Counted from the first letter of the stretch, positions 36,919 to 45,529 are shown. The stretch: DNA of 64,000 bases from Hyphococcus luteus (GCF_002943565.1 NZ_PJCH01000015.1:310001-374000), one strand, 5' to 3'. Numbers and translations are program-made. The notes: generated by a model not told the origin, from the sequence alone.

Positions 36919-38940
36919 TTAAAAACTCGGCGTAATGCTGTCGGGGTGCCGGTCCATGACGGCGGCGCGCTGCGTCGCGGTCCTCGCGATATCCTGAAGC
37001 TTCTTGGCTTGCGCAACGTCGTCATCATTCTCCGATATCGACGGATCATGAGATTCAGGGTCGGACTTGTTCGGGGTCGGCATGGCAAATTCATGCTGCA
37101 TGGCGTGTCCGCCATCGTCATTATCGCCCTCGCCTTTGACCATATCGAACCAGGGTTGGCTGAGACGCGCATCCGTTCTGGCGACGATGCCGGACCAATT
37201 GTCATCACGAGCTCTCGGCGCATCTGTGTAGAAATCACCGTCCGCGCTGATGTCAGGCGGTGCGAGGCAACGGGCGATGAAATTCTGGTCCCGGAAATAT
37301 TGAAGTTTCTGGGCGCGAATCGGCGCGACACCCGACACCATCGCAATCGCCTCATTTGGCGGAAGCTGCATGACTTCGCCGGGCGTCAGCAACGGCCGGG
37401 CAGTCTCCTGACGCGACACCATGACATGGGCGAGCCATGGGGCGAGCCGGTGACCGGCGTAGTTTTTCTGGGCGCGGAGTTCCGTCGCTGTGCCTAGCGA
37501 GTCCGAAATGCGCTTGGCTGTTCGTTCGTCATTCGCCGCAAAGGCAATGCGCACGTGGCAGTTGTCCAATATGGAATTATTGGCGCCGTACGCTTTCTCG
37601 ATTTGGTTCAGCGACTGAGCGATCAGGTAAGCGCGAACGCCATAGCCGGCCATAAAGGCAAGCGCCGATTCAAAGAAATCGAGCCGCCCGAGCGCCGGAA
37701 ACTCGTCGAGCATCATCAGCAACCGATGCGCGCTCTCGCCAGCGTTGCTCTCCAGTTCCTCCGTCAACCGGCGGCCAATCTGATTCAAGATGAGGCGCAC
37801 CAACGGCTTGGTTCTCGATATGTCGGAAGGCGGCACGACGAGGTAAAGAGAGACCGGCCGCTCAGCGTTCATCAGATCGTCAATCTTCCAGTCGCAACGG
37901 CTCGTGACACGCGCGATGGTCGGATCACGGTAAAGCCCTAGAAAGCTCATCGCCGTCGATAAAACGCCGGAGCGCTCGTTTTCGGACTTATTGAGAAGTT
38001 CTCGCGCGGCTTGCGCCACCACCGGATGAACCTTTGGCGCCTCGACCGTTCCGATATGATTGGTGATCATCATCACTTTGAGCGTGCGCTCAAAGCTGCG
38101 CGAGGGGTCAGATAAAAACGCGGCAACGCGCGCCAGCGTCTTTTCGCTTTCGGCATAAAGAACATGCAAGATGACGCCGACAAGAAGCGCGTGGCCTGTC
38201 TTTTCCCAATGACTGCGGCGTTCAAGTGATCCTTCCGGATCGACAAGAATATCCGCTATGTTCTGAACATCGCGTACCTCCTGGTCGCCGCGGCGCACTT
38301 CAAGCAAGGGATTGTATTTTGCTGAAAGCGAGTTGGTCGGATCGAACAGAAGGCAGTGCGAAAATCGCGAGCGCCATCCGGCGGTCAACTGCCAGTTTTC
38401 GCCTTTGATATCGTGAATAACCGCACTCCCGGTCCAGGAGAGGAGCGTCGGGACAACCAGTCCCACTCCCTTCCCGGACCGGGTCGGGGCGAACGCCATG
38501 ACGTGTTCGGGGCCGTCATGGCGCAGATACCGGCCCTTCCATTTTCCCAAGAATACGCCTCGGGCATCGAAAAGGCCGGCATGCGCGATGTCTTGGCGGC
38601 GAGCCCATCGCGCAGAACCGAATGTCGTTACATTTCTTGTTTGACGAGCGCGCCATACAGAACCGGCAATGGCGGCCGCCGCACCCAACATGCCGCCGGA
38701 GGCTGCAATTCCGCCGCCACGCATGAACACATCTGGCGCATAAGGCTCAAACGCGTACCACCACTCGAAAAGCCGCCAAGGATAATAGACGGGTAAATCG
38801 AAAGCGACGAACCAGGGCGTGCCTAGCGCACGATCAAACCCCAATGCGCCAGCGACATAAGCAGTCGCAAACCAAAGCGCCGCGCCGATAATAAGAAAGA
38901 CAATTATCGCTTGACCAATAAGTATTTTCGTCGGCGTCAT
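36919..38940 (-). CDS. traG: Type IV coupling protein TraG (VirD4-like)
   Basis: 673 residues from ATG 38940 (MTPTKILIGQ); 14 upstream codons are open but not family-like. Two N-terminal membrane helices, Walker A APTRSGKGVGLVVPTLL, and Walker B LLMMLDEFPALGRLDFF. It brings the relaxosome to the mating-pair channel. First gene of the conjugation operon, with the only sizeable upstream gap (38941-39121), where the operon promoter should lie. Confidence 0.95.
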   Translation of the reverse strand: MTPTKILIGQAIIVFLIIGAALWFATAYVAGALGFDRALGTPWFVAFDLPVYYPWRLFEWWYAFEPYAPDVFMRGGGIAASGGMLGAAAAIAGSVWRARQTRNVTTFGSARWARRQDIAHAGLFDARGVFLGKWKGRYLRHDGPEHVMAFAPTRSGKGVGLVVPTLLSWTGSAVIHDIKGENWQLTAGWRSRFSHCLLFDPTNSLSAKYNPLLEVRRGDQEVRDVQNIADILVDPEGSLERRSHWEKTGHALLVGVILHVLYAESEKTLARVAAFLSDPSRSFERTLKVMMITNHIGTVEAPKVHPVVAQAARELLNKSENERSGVLSTAMSFLGLYRDPTIARVTSRCDWKIDDLMNAERPVSLYLVVPPSDISRTKPLVRLILNQIGRRLTEELESNAGESAHRLLMMLDEFPALGRLDFFESALAFMAGYGVRAYLIAQSLNQIEKAYGANNSILDNCHVRIAFAANDERTAKRISDSLGTATELRAQKNYAGHRLAPWLAHVMVSRQETARPLLTPGEVMQLPPNEAIAMVSGVAPIRAQKLQYFRDQNFIARCLAPPDISADGDFYTDAPRARDDNWSGIVARTDARLSQPWFDMVKGEGDNDDGGHAMQHEFAMPTPNKSDPESHDPSISENDDDVAQAKKLQDIARTATQRAAVMDRHPDSITPSF

Positions 38941-39121
38941 GATTGAATTCTCGCAACCGCTTTGCGGCGTTTCGCGAATCAATCATCGGTCTACCGAGCC
39001 TAAAAAGTCACTCGCGTTTACGTAGGGATTGTTAGGGACGACTCGTGTGACATAGGGCCTATCGTTATTCCGCCTTAAAAATAAGATGGCATAGCACACC
39101 AACGCCATCTAACTTAAGTAC

Positions 39122-39616
39122 TCATTCGTGCCAAATTTCATATTCTTGAACTGCAAAATCTATTATTTTTGGCGAATTCACATCCTCTGCAATCGAAGCG
39201 TCACTCAGATGTTTTATACCTTCATTAAAAAAGATCTCGCGAAGGTTGCGAGCATCATCCCAAGACAGAGTACCAAATTTTTGAAATGGCTTATTGATGA
39301 ACTCGAGCTCATAATTCAGTCCTCCAAAGTATTCAGATGTCACGCTTTGACCGTTTATTTCTATAACTTCGATCGAAGCTATTCGTGACCGATAAAGCTG
39401 AGGGACCAGTTTCCGTAAGGCAGTCGATTTAGTTGCAATCTCGTATGCAGCAAGCTCACTCTCAAAGACATCAAATGATCTCATATTCTCGGGCAATTTT
39501 CGAAATAGTTTCCAACAACGTGATCGGTCAGCATTTACAAACAAGTCGGCGTAACTGCCCGCGTCGTAAAATCGAAATTCATTGTTGTCGAGCGTCAAAA
39601 TTCGACCTGAGTTCAT
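39122..39616 (-). CDS. Small protein with kinase-like motifs, function unknown
   Basis: 164 residues, visibly more A/T-rich than its neighbours, suggesting separate acquisition. DAGSYADLFVNADRSRCWKLFRK resembles a Gly-rich loop and the ATP-binding Lys of protein kinases. Near the C-terminus GIKHLSDASIAEDVNSPKIIDF resembles a catalytic loop (H-x-x-D then N) followed by the DFG-like IIDF. The protein is far shorter than a normal kinase, so it may be a minimal lobe, an inactive remnant or a convergent look-alike. It lies alone between traG and the PIN gene. Confidence 0.5.
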   Translation of the reverse strand: MNSGRILTLDNNEFRFYDAGSYADLFVNADRSRCWKLFRKLPENMRSFDVFESELAAYEIATKSTALRKLVPQLYRSRIASIEVIEINGQSVTSEYFGGLNYELEFINKPFQKFGTLSWDDARNLREIFFNEGIKHLSDASIAEDVNSPKIIDFAVQEYEIWHE

Positions 39617-39663
39617 GAGACATTATTCCGCAAGATCAGTCTTTTGTTAGTGGTTGGATTTGA

Positions 39664-40161
39664 TCAGCCACCAGGAGCCAGTCTATTTAGTCTTTTCTTA
39701 ATTTCCGCCTTTGGCAAACGGCACCGCGGATGTGATGAAATAGCCGTCAGTGCTGCGTGCAAGTCTTCAACTGCAATAGTGGCTTCTGCTTCGAATTGAT
39801 CGATCAGCCATAGCACGCCATGGAATTCGACGCCTTCGGCGGTCGCCAAGTTGCGTAATTCACCATCTCCAGTTAGCAAAGCCCAAGTCCGGGCTTCCGC
39901 CAGAGCGAATGCAAATGTATCAGGCGCCGATAGCGTTGCCCGTTCGCGCCGAACCAGAGTAGCTCGCGAAACTTCGTCGGGGGTCAGTTCCTCAACTACG
40001 AGCCCCAACGATTTCAGCGTTTCTCCGAACGGACCAACAAGTTCGCGTTCATATAGAAGATCGGGCACAGCAAATTGATAAGGTAATTGAAATAGCGCCT
40101 CCAGGAGCGACCCACGTTCCAAATCGATAAGAACCGACGTATCCGAAACTAGGATCGCCAC
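39664..40161 (-). CDS. PIN-domain putative ribonuclease
   Basis: 165 residues. Acidic residues of the PIN nuclease fold are present: Asp7 and Asp13 (LVSDTSVLIDLERG), an Asp in SAPDTFAFALAEA and an Asp in LLTGDGELRNLA. PIN proteins cleave RNA and are frequent toxins. It starts 3 bases after the stop of the XRE-ImmA/IrrE gene, so the two are co-transcribed; that pairing is seen in toxin-antitoxin-like loci. Confidence 0.85.
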   Translation of the reverse strand: MAILVSDTSVLIDLERGSLLEALFQLPYQFAVPDLLYERELVGPFGETLKSLGLVVEELTPDEVSRATLVRRERATLSAPDTFAFALAEARTWALLTGDGELRNLATAEGVEFHGVLWLIDQFEAEATIAVEDLHAALTAISSHPRCRLPKAEIKKRLNRLAPGG

Positions 40162-40164
40162 ACG

Positions 40165-41229
40165 CTAGGCCGCCTGTTGGTCCAGACGAGCGTCCAATTC
40201 GCGAACCGAAATTCCCAGCAGCTCCGCAGCGCGGGACTCGCCAATCACTCGTTCTGCAAGAGCACGATAGCATAACCGCTCAAAGCGCTTTGGCTCTTCA
40301 ACTTCAGGATCAAGCCGTCCCGGCTCTTCATAGGGCGGCGCTCGCCATCCCCGTTGCGCAAAGATTTTGAACAACCGAGCAAACGCAGCTTGATTCAATA
40401 TTCCAAGATCTTTGCACCGATAGGCGATTGCCTGGATGCTCACGCCAAATCGTTGCTTCAACGCAACCAATTCGCCCAAGCTTATCGACGATCTTTTGGC
40501 GCCGACTTCAGAACGCAGAACATCTGCCGGAATCAGAAACGCCCCAGCAAAACGATGGGCAGCCTTTTCTTCATCCAGCCCTTGCGCTGGATCGATCACC
40601 ATATGCCCAAGTTCGTGCGCGAGATTAAATCGCTTTCGCTCGGACCACGTGCTTTTCTTAATAACTATCACTCTCGCCGCCTCACGGTCTTTCCGGCGCA
40701 CTTTGGCGGCCAAGCCGTCAATGTCGTCGAGATCAAGCGAAAGTATCTTGATTCCCCGCTCTTCAAGGAGTTCAGCAAGATTCGGGATAGGGTCGTTCCC
40801 CAAGCCCCATTCCTCTCGAACGGAACGAGCGGCGTCTTCCGCATCCCGCAACTCTTTCACTGGATAGGGGGCGCTCCATGGCTTCTCCCATTCGACGCTT
40901 CGTAAATTCAGCAAATCCTCAATTGCGAGATATCGCTCCATGAAATGGATTGCCCGCGCCTCTAGCGCAGCCTCTTCACGGGCGGACGAACCAGCTTTTT
41001 TCCGGAATTCCGCACCCTCAAGAGCGAGTTCGGAAGCGCTAAGCAAATAGTCTTCAGAAACCCCCAAAGCGCGGGCGAGCGCAATCAGTACGCCAGAACT
41101 CGGCATATCCTCATTCCGCTCGTACTTTCCAATGGCTTGGGCCGTGACCCGGCCGCCGATGCGCGCCGACAGATCCCGCAGGGACAAGCCTGCCGCCGCC
41201 CGCGCCACCTTGAGCTTTTGTCCGATCAT
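40165..41229 (-). CDS. XRE repressor fused to ImmA/IrrE metallopeptidase
   Basis: 354 residues. An N-terminal helix-turn-helix (about 5-65: LKVARAAAGLSLRDLSARIG) is joined to a zinc metallopeptidase with HELGH at 205-209 and downstream Glu in DEEKAAHRFAGAFLIP. The last 60 residues form another helical segment (SRAAELLGISVRELDARL). ImmA/IrrE proteases cut XRE repressors after DNA damage; in some CBASS loci separate CapH and CapP do this. Here both parts are one polypeptide, divergent from a CBASS operon. Alternatively it serves as antitoxin for the PIN gene it overlaps in transcript. Confidence 0.88.
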   Translation of the reverse strand: MIGQKLKVARAAAGLSLRDLSARIGGRVTAQAIGKYERNEDMPSSGVLIALARALGVSEDYLLSASELALEGAEFRKKAGSSAREEAALEARAIHFMERYLAIEDLLNLRSVEWEKPWSAPYPVKELRDAEDAARSVREEWGLGNDPIPNLAELLEERGIKILSLDLDDIDGLAAKVRRKDREAARVIVIKKSTWSERKRFNLAHELGHMVIDPAQGLDEEKAAHRFAGAFLIPADVLRSEVGAKRSSISLGELVALKQRFGVSIQAIAYRCKDLGILNQAAFARLFKIFAQRGWRAPPYEEPGRLDPEVEEPKRFERLCYRALAERVIGESRAAELLGISVRELDARLDQQAA

Positions 41230-41250
41230 TTCCTCATCTCCGATCCCCCG

Positions 41251-41359
41251 GTTTACATATATGGGTATTTCTAATTTTTTGTAAACTGCACCCCTTGAAT
41301 TACCTCAAATATGGCTTATTCTATCGGCATTGCTCATCTGATTACCTCAATTTGTAAAC
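41251..41359. promoter_or_regulatory. Candidate operators between regulator and CBASS operon
   Basis: The heptamer GTTTACA (41251-41257) faces TGTAAAC (41280-41286) as an inverted repeat, and a third TGTAAAC lies at 41353-41359. ATTACCTCAA is directly repeated at 41299-41308 and 41341-41350. All are upstream of the CBASS start at 41434 and next to the regulator start at 41229. They fit binding sites for the XRE protein controlling both directions. Confidence 0.6.
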
Positions 41360-41433
41360 CGCGACAAATTGGCAGAAAAGGACCGTTCTTGGGTCCGCAA
41401 CCGCCGAAGGGCTCAAATAGGAGGGGCCGCGCC

Positions 41434-42378
41434 GTGCCGCTGACGAACACGGAACTCAGTTTTTACGACAGCAATGTGCTGAGACTGCCTGGCGACAAGC
41501 GGAAGGAATATCATCAGCAGGTCGATCGGCTGGTCGATGAACTGAAAAAAAGCATTCGCGACAAGACCGAAATTAAGATCACTAAAGTCGTTAAGGCGGG
41601 ATCTTTTGCAAAACACACGATCCTGCGCAAAACCTCGTCAGATCCGGTCGATGTCGACGTGGTCTTTTATGTGGCGGACAAGGACGCCGACGAGGAAACG
41701 CTGCAGTCGTTAAACGACACGATCTTCGATCTCTTGGTCAAAATATATCCGAGCAAGAAAGTCGAGGATTTCGAACTGCAGCGGAAAGCCACCACCGTAA
41801 ACTTTATCGCCAGCGGCATTAGCGTCGATGTCGTGCCAGTTATCCAAGACGATGGGGCGGACGGTTATGGCTGGCAGTATGACATTCATAGCGGATCAAA
41901 AATGGAGACCTGCGCGCCGTGCCAGATTCAGTTTGTCCGTACCCGCAAGGATCAGGACAATCATTACAGGACGCTTGTCCGCCTTGGAAAAAAATGGCGC
42001 AACCACGCTGAGTTAAAAGCGCTGAAATCGTTCGCCATAGAACTTATCATCGCGAAATTGCTCGACGCAGAAGGCGCCGACGGTTCGATTGAGCAGCGCT
42101 TCAGGCGGTTTCTGCTTTATATCGCCCAGTCGGAACTGAAGGAAATCATCAGTTTCCCGGAGAACACCAAGCCGCTCGGCGAATTTGACGATCCTGTCGT
42201 TATTTTGGACCCCGTTTGCAGCAGCAACAATGTCGCCTCCCGCATTACTGAGGCCGAGCGGAAAGAAATCGTCGCAGCGGCGCAGTCCGCATGGGAGACT
42301 GCGAACTTTGCGTCCGCGGAAAACGACCACGGCGTCTGGAAGGAACTATTCGGACCGCGCTTTAAGACAGAGGAATAG
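41434..42378 (+). CDS. cdnC: CBASS CD-NTase (CdnC-like oligonucleotide cyclase)
   Basis: 314 residues. The GTG at 41434 is chosen because AGGAGG lies 9 bases upstream and the length then fits clade C; the ATG at 41311 would add 41 atypical residues and run through the operators. The nucleotidyltransferase site is GSFAKHT at 56-62 with Asp73 and Asp75 (DVDVVFYV) and Asp132 (SVDVVPVI). The C-terminal LKSFAIELIIAKLLD and ILDPVCSSNNVAS also match CdnC. On infection it should make a cyclic oligonucleotide that activates the effector. Confidence 0.93.
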   Translation: MPLTNTELSFYDSNVLRLPGDKRKEYHQQVDRLVDELKKSIRDKTEIKITKVVKAGSFAKHTILRKTSSDPVDVDVVFYVADKDADEETLQSLNDTIFDLLVKIYPSKKVEDFELQRKATTVNFIASGISVDVVPVIQDDGADGYGWQYDIHSGSKMETCAPCQIQFVRTRKDQDNHYRTLVRLGKKWRNHAELKALKSFAIELIIAKLLDAEGADGSIEQRFRRFLLYIAQSELKEIISFPENTKPLGEFDDPVVILDPVCSSNNVASRITEAERKEIVAAAQSAWETANFASAENDHGVWKELFGPRFKTEE

Positions 42379-42380
42379 GC

Positions 42381-42875
42381 ATGAGTTACGCCGTTACTGA
42401 GACCGAAACTTATACAACTACGGATATCGCCACCGTAGTTCGACGCTTTACGGCGGATATTGTGATGATTGCGCAGAGTTCCCGCGCCATCACGGAGGCC
42501 AAGGCGCGTGACTATGCTCATGATGTCGAACTGCTGGCCAAAGAGGGCTACCTGAAAAAAGTCGATCTTACCCTGCTCAGCGCGGACGTAGAGGTCAGGG
42601 CCTGCCAGTATATCGTTAATACCGCAGCGAATGATTTGACGATGGTGCGTCCCGGCGGCGTGATGTGGCCGCAGGTTGAAAATGCTTATCTTCGCATCGT
42701 TATTAGCTACACTTCTGATTATGACGACGCCGCACGTGAGCGGATGAAAAAGAAATTCAAAGTCGGCTGGAGCCCGACCAATGCGGACACGAGCCACGTC
42801 GGCCTCTCACGTACAGGCGGGCGTGATTATGCAAGCAACGGATGGGGCTTGCAGCGTCAGGATTATGCGGCATGA
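42381..42875 (+). CDS. cap7: CBASS HORMA-domain protein (Cap7)
   Basis: 164 residues. MSYAVTETETYTTTDI is the opening of bacterial HORMA1 proteins, and the C-terminal VGLSRTGGRDYASNGWG fits the closure-motif-binding safety-belt region. Bacterial HORMA proteins bind peptides, then bind and switch on the CD-NTase; the TRIP13-like ATPase removes them. It starts 2 bases after cdnC and overlaps the ATPase gene by four bases (ATGA). Confidence 0.87.
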   Translation: MSYAVTETETYTTTDIATVVRRFTADIVMIAQSSRAITEAKARDYAHDVELLAKEGYLKKVDLTLLSADVEVRACQYIVNTAANDLTMVRPGGVMWPQVENAYLRIVISYTSDYDDAARERMKKKFKVGWSPTNADTSHVGLSRTGGRDYASNGWGLQRQDYAA

Positions 42876-43768
42876 CCGGCACGCGAATTTTTGACAGTCA
42901 GGTCGCGCTTCCTGATGACCGCTTCGATCGAAAAGAGAAGACGCTCCTCGGATTCGACGAACGCTACAGACGCATCAGGAATCAATTCAGGCTCCTTTTG
43001 CAGATTGACGAGCTAAGGCAGTGGAACAAGAAGCACCATAAAGGGCGGCTCGATCTGTGCGAACTCGTTACCGAACAGTATCCGTTAGCCATCTTTTACG
43101 GCGATGTCGGAACCGGGAAAACAGCAATGGCGGAATGCGCTGCAAATCGTCTGGTCAAGGAAAGCCGGACGGAAGACTCCGTCCTGTTCAAAATGAGCAA
43201 CAGGGTCAGAGGAAGCGGCAAAGTCGGCGAGATGGGAACGCTTCTTTCAGAAGCATTTGAACAGATCGCGAAGTCCGCCGGCAAAAATCGTCGCGCTATT
43301 CTTATTATTGACGAGGGCGATTCTCTGGCCGCCGCGCGTTCGCAGGAGCATAGCCACCACGAAGATAAAGTCGCCGTAAACACGCTAATTCAAGGCATTG
43401 ACGAGCTGCGCAATTATGGCGGGCGCGTCGTCACCATATTGTGCACCAATCGCGTTTCCGCTCTCGATCCCGCTTTGCAGCGTCGCGCGGCCATTATTGA
43501 AGAGTTTAAGCGCCCCGATGACAGCGAACGCCGCCGCCTACTGGCCATGGATCTTGAAGGCCTCAATTTATCTGACGCAGAATTTGCGTATCTCGTTGAA
43601 AGAACCGGGGCTATCAACGGCGGGCCGGTTTGGACGTATTCCGACATCAGGACGCGCCTTTATCCGATGGCCTTGGCCCTGGCCTTTCCGGACTGCCCGC
43701 TTACGTTCGATCATTTGAAGACCGCAGTGGGGCAGATCCGGCCATCGCCCATTGTAGAGGATTGTTGA
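42872..43768 (+). CDS. cap6: CBASS TRIP13-like AAA+ ATPase (Cap6)
   Basis: 298 residues from the ATG overlapping the HORMA stop. Walker A at 77-84 (GDVGTGKT), Walker B ILIIDEGDSL, sensor-1 TILCTNRVSALDP. Directly after a HORMA gene this is the Trip13/Cap6 remodeller that opens HORMA to keep the CD-NTase off. Its stop overlaps the next ATG (TGATG). Confidence 0.9.
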   Translation: MTGTRIFDSQVALPDDRFDRKEKTLLGFDERYRRIRNQFRLLLQIDELRQWNKKHHKGRLDLCELVTEQYPLAIFYGDVGTGKTAMAECAANRLVKESRTEDSVLFKMSNRVRGSGKVGEMGTLLSEAFEQIAKSAGKNRRAILIIDEGDSLAAARSQEHSHHEDKVAVNTLIQGIDELRNYGGRVVTILCTNRVSALDPALQRRAAIIEEFKRPDDSERRRLLAMDLEGLNLSDAEFAYLVERTGAINGGPVWTYSDIRTRLYPMALALAFPDCPLTFDHLKTAVGQIRPSPIVEDC

Positions 43769-44931
43769 TGCTGCGATCTCCGCTTTTTGGAAGGCGCATC
43801 CATATCGCAGGGAGCATCGCCGGCGATCCGTCATCGGCGTCTGCTGAAGACGTAGATGACGCAAGGCGGCTTATAGCGGAGCTGGTGAAAGAGCTTACCA
43901 AGCGAGGGGCAGGATTTGTTGTTCCGGTTGACGCAGAAAAAAGGCGAGCGGCGGATAATCAGGAAATTTGTTTCGACTGGCTCGTTTGGCGAACCTTGTA
44001 TGAAAGTCTGGCGTTGCGGCCCACTGGCGCGTCCAATCCGTTCGCAGTGGCCGTTCAGCATCACAAAACCGAAGACCAGATTCCGCGTGAATTTGAAGCC
44101 CTCTGGGATAGCGTGCGAACGTCGGATATTGTGCAGATCGAAAATGTCTCACACTGGAATATGAATAGCAAAAGAATGGAAGCGCAAGCGCGGTTGGGTG
44201 ATATCCTTATTGCTATCGGAGGTTCTGAAGGCGTTCTCTACTTAGCAAATCTGTATCACGATGCTGGCAAGCCGGTTATCCCGCTCTCGAACCCGATCAC
44301 TCCGCCTACCGAGGGTGCGCGCCGTCTATTTTCGCTTGGACTTTCCAGCGCCGACGCGCCGAAGCTGTTCCGAACCAGTGGGAATAGCGCCCATGCCTGG
44401 ATGAATAGAATTAATTTCTCTAAGCGACAGCCTATTGAAGATCGCGTTTCTCTACTTTTGCAATTGCTGGAAGCGCTTGAGGCGCCGCGCGCATTCGCCG
44501 TCAGGTTGCTGAACAAGAAACATCCGGATTTTGCTGCCGTTCAGGATTTTTTCGACAATGTCGTCCAGCCAGTGATTGAAGGCGAGCTTGGCTTTAAGAT
44601 TGTTGTCGTTGATGGAACGCAGCCTTACGAATACGCAACTCTTGATAAGGAAATCTTTGAGAAATTGTATCGAAGCAACGTCGTTCTCGCCGACATCACC
44701 GGCGCCCGTCCGAATTGCTTCATCGAACTCGGTTATGCGCTCGGCCGATGTCTGCCCACCATGATTATGGCCAAGGAAGGCGCAGATGTGCCTTTCGACA
44801 TTACGACGGTCGGAGGACACCACTGGTCCGCCAGTGGGAGCGCAGAAGAACGACGCCGCGAATTCAGAGCACACTGGACGGTGATTCAATCCCGCCCGCC
44901 TCTTGTATCAAACCAGATGCTTGTATCGTGA
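43768..44931 (+). CDS. Putative CBASS effector: SLOG-like plus deoxyribosyltransferase-like domains
   Basis: 387 residues from the ATG overlapping the ATPase stop. Residues about 10-180 look like a SLOG/STALD Rossmann domain (IHIAGSIAGD; DILIAIGGSEGVLYLANLY; GKPVIPL), a fold that binds or processes nucleotide signals. Residues about 240-387 look like a nucleoside 2-deoxyribosyltransferase/TIR-like domain (VVLADITGARPNCFIELGYALGR, with Glu320 in the catalytic-Glu position, then DVPFDI). Inference: SLOG senses the cyclic nucleotide and the second domain destroys a nucleotide or NAD. No membrane segment. It is not NucC, the best known effector with HORMA/TRIP13. Confidence 0.75.
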   Translation: MLRSPLFGRRIHIAGSIAGDPSSASAEDVDDARRLIAELVKELTKRGAGFVVPVDAEKRRAADNQEICFDWLVWRTLYESLALRPTGASNPFAVAVQHHKTEDQIPREFEALWDSVRTSDIVQIENVSHWNMNSKRMEAQARLGDILIAIGGSEGVLYLANLYHDAGKPVIPLSNPITPPTEGARRLFSLGLSSADAPKLFRTSGNSAHAWMNRINFSKRQPIEDRVSLLLQLLEALEAPRAFAVRLLNKKHPDFAAVQDFFDNVVQPVIEGELGFKIVVVDGTQPYEYATLDKEIFEKLYRSNVVLADITGARPNCFIELGYALGRCLPTMIMAKEGADVPFDITTVGGHHWSASGSAEERRREFRAHWTVIQSRPPLVSNQMLVS

Positions 44932-45473
44932 TCGGCTCACGGGAAATCTTCATATCGGTCGATGTTGAGACGTCCGGTCCGATACCGGGGGAATTTAGCT
45001 TGCTATCGATCGGCGCCTGCAATATCGCGGACGATCGCAAAACCTTTGAATGCGAGCTGAGGCCGATTACCGATCGGGCAGACCCGAAAGCGCTCGACAT
45101 CAGCGGGTTTTCTCTGGAGGAACTTGCTCGCACTGGCACCGAGCCTGAGACCGCGATGAGAAAATTTGCATCTTGGTTACAGAAGATTTCGGACAAGGAA
45201 AGCAATCTTGTTTTTGTGGGGTTCAATGCTCCCTTCGACTGGTCTTTCGTTAATTATTATTTTCACCGCTATCTCGGTAATAACCCGTTCGGATTTGCAG
45301 CGCTTGATATCAAAGCTCTATATATGGGTGCGACCGGATGCCCGTGGGCTGAGACGAAATCAAGTCTCATGACGGAAGCGCTCCGTCCAAGCCGGCGCGG
45401 AAATCATAACGCGCTTTCTGACGCGTTATTTCAGGCGGAGCTATTTCGATTAATCAGGGTACGCGTTCGATGA
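44928..45473 (+). CDS. DEDDh 3'-5' exonuclease of the CBASS operon
   Basis: 181 residues from a GTG whose GTGA overlaps the effector stop; no upstream ATG fits. The four motifs of DnaQ-type exonucleases are present: Asp12 and Glu14 (ISVDVETSGP), Asp in FVGFNAPFDWSFV, and His plus Asp in HNALSDALFQAELF. Exonucleases of this kind are recorded as accessory genes of type III CBASS (Cap18-like). It could degrade nucleic acid or trim the signal molecule; the sequence does not decide. Last gene of the operon. Confidence 0.85.
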   Translation: MIGSREIFISVDVETSGPIPGEFSLLSIGACNIADDRKTFECELRPITDRADPKALDISGFSLEELARTGTEPETAMRKFASWLQKISDKESNLVFVGFNAPFDWSFVNYYFHRYLGNNPFGFAALDIKALYMGATGCPWAETKSSLMTEALRPSRRGNHNALSDALFQAELFRLIRVRVR

Positions 45474-45488
45474 GTGACGGACATTACG

Positions 45489-45512
45489 AATATTCTTACA
45501 AAGAGTATTTTT
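45489..45512 (+). terminator. Weak terminator after the CBASS operon
   Basis: Eight-pair A/T-rich stem (45489-45496 with 45502-45509, one G-U pair) followed by a T-run ending at 45512, located 16 bases after the exonuclease stop and before the convergent helicase gene. Confidence 0.4.
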
Positions 45513-45529
45513 AGCACGGCAAATGTTGC

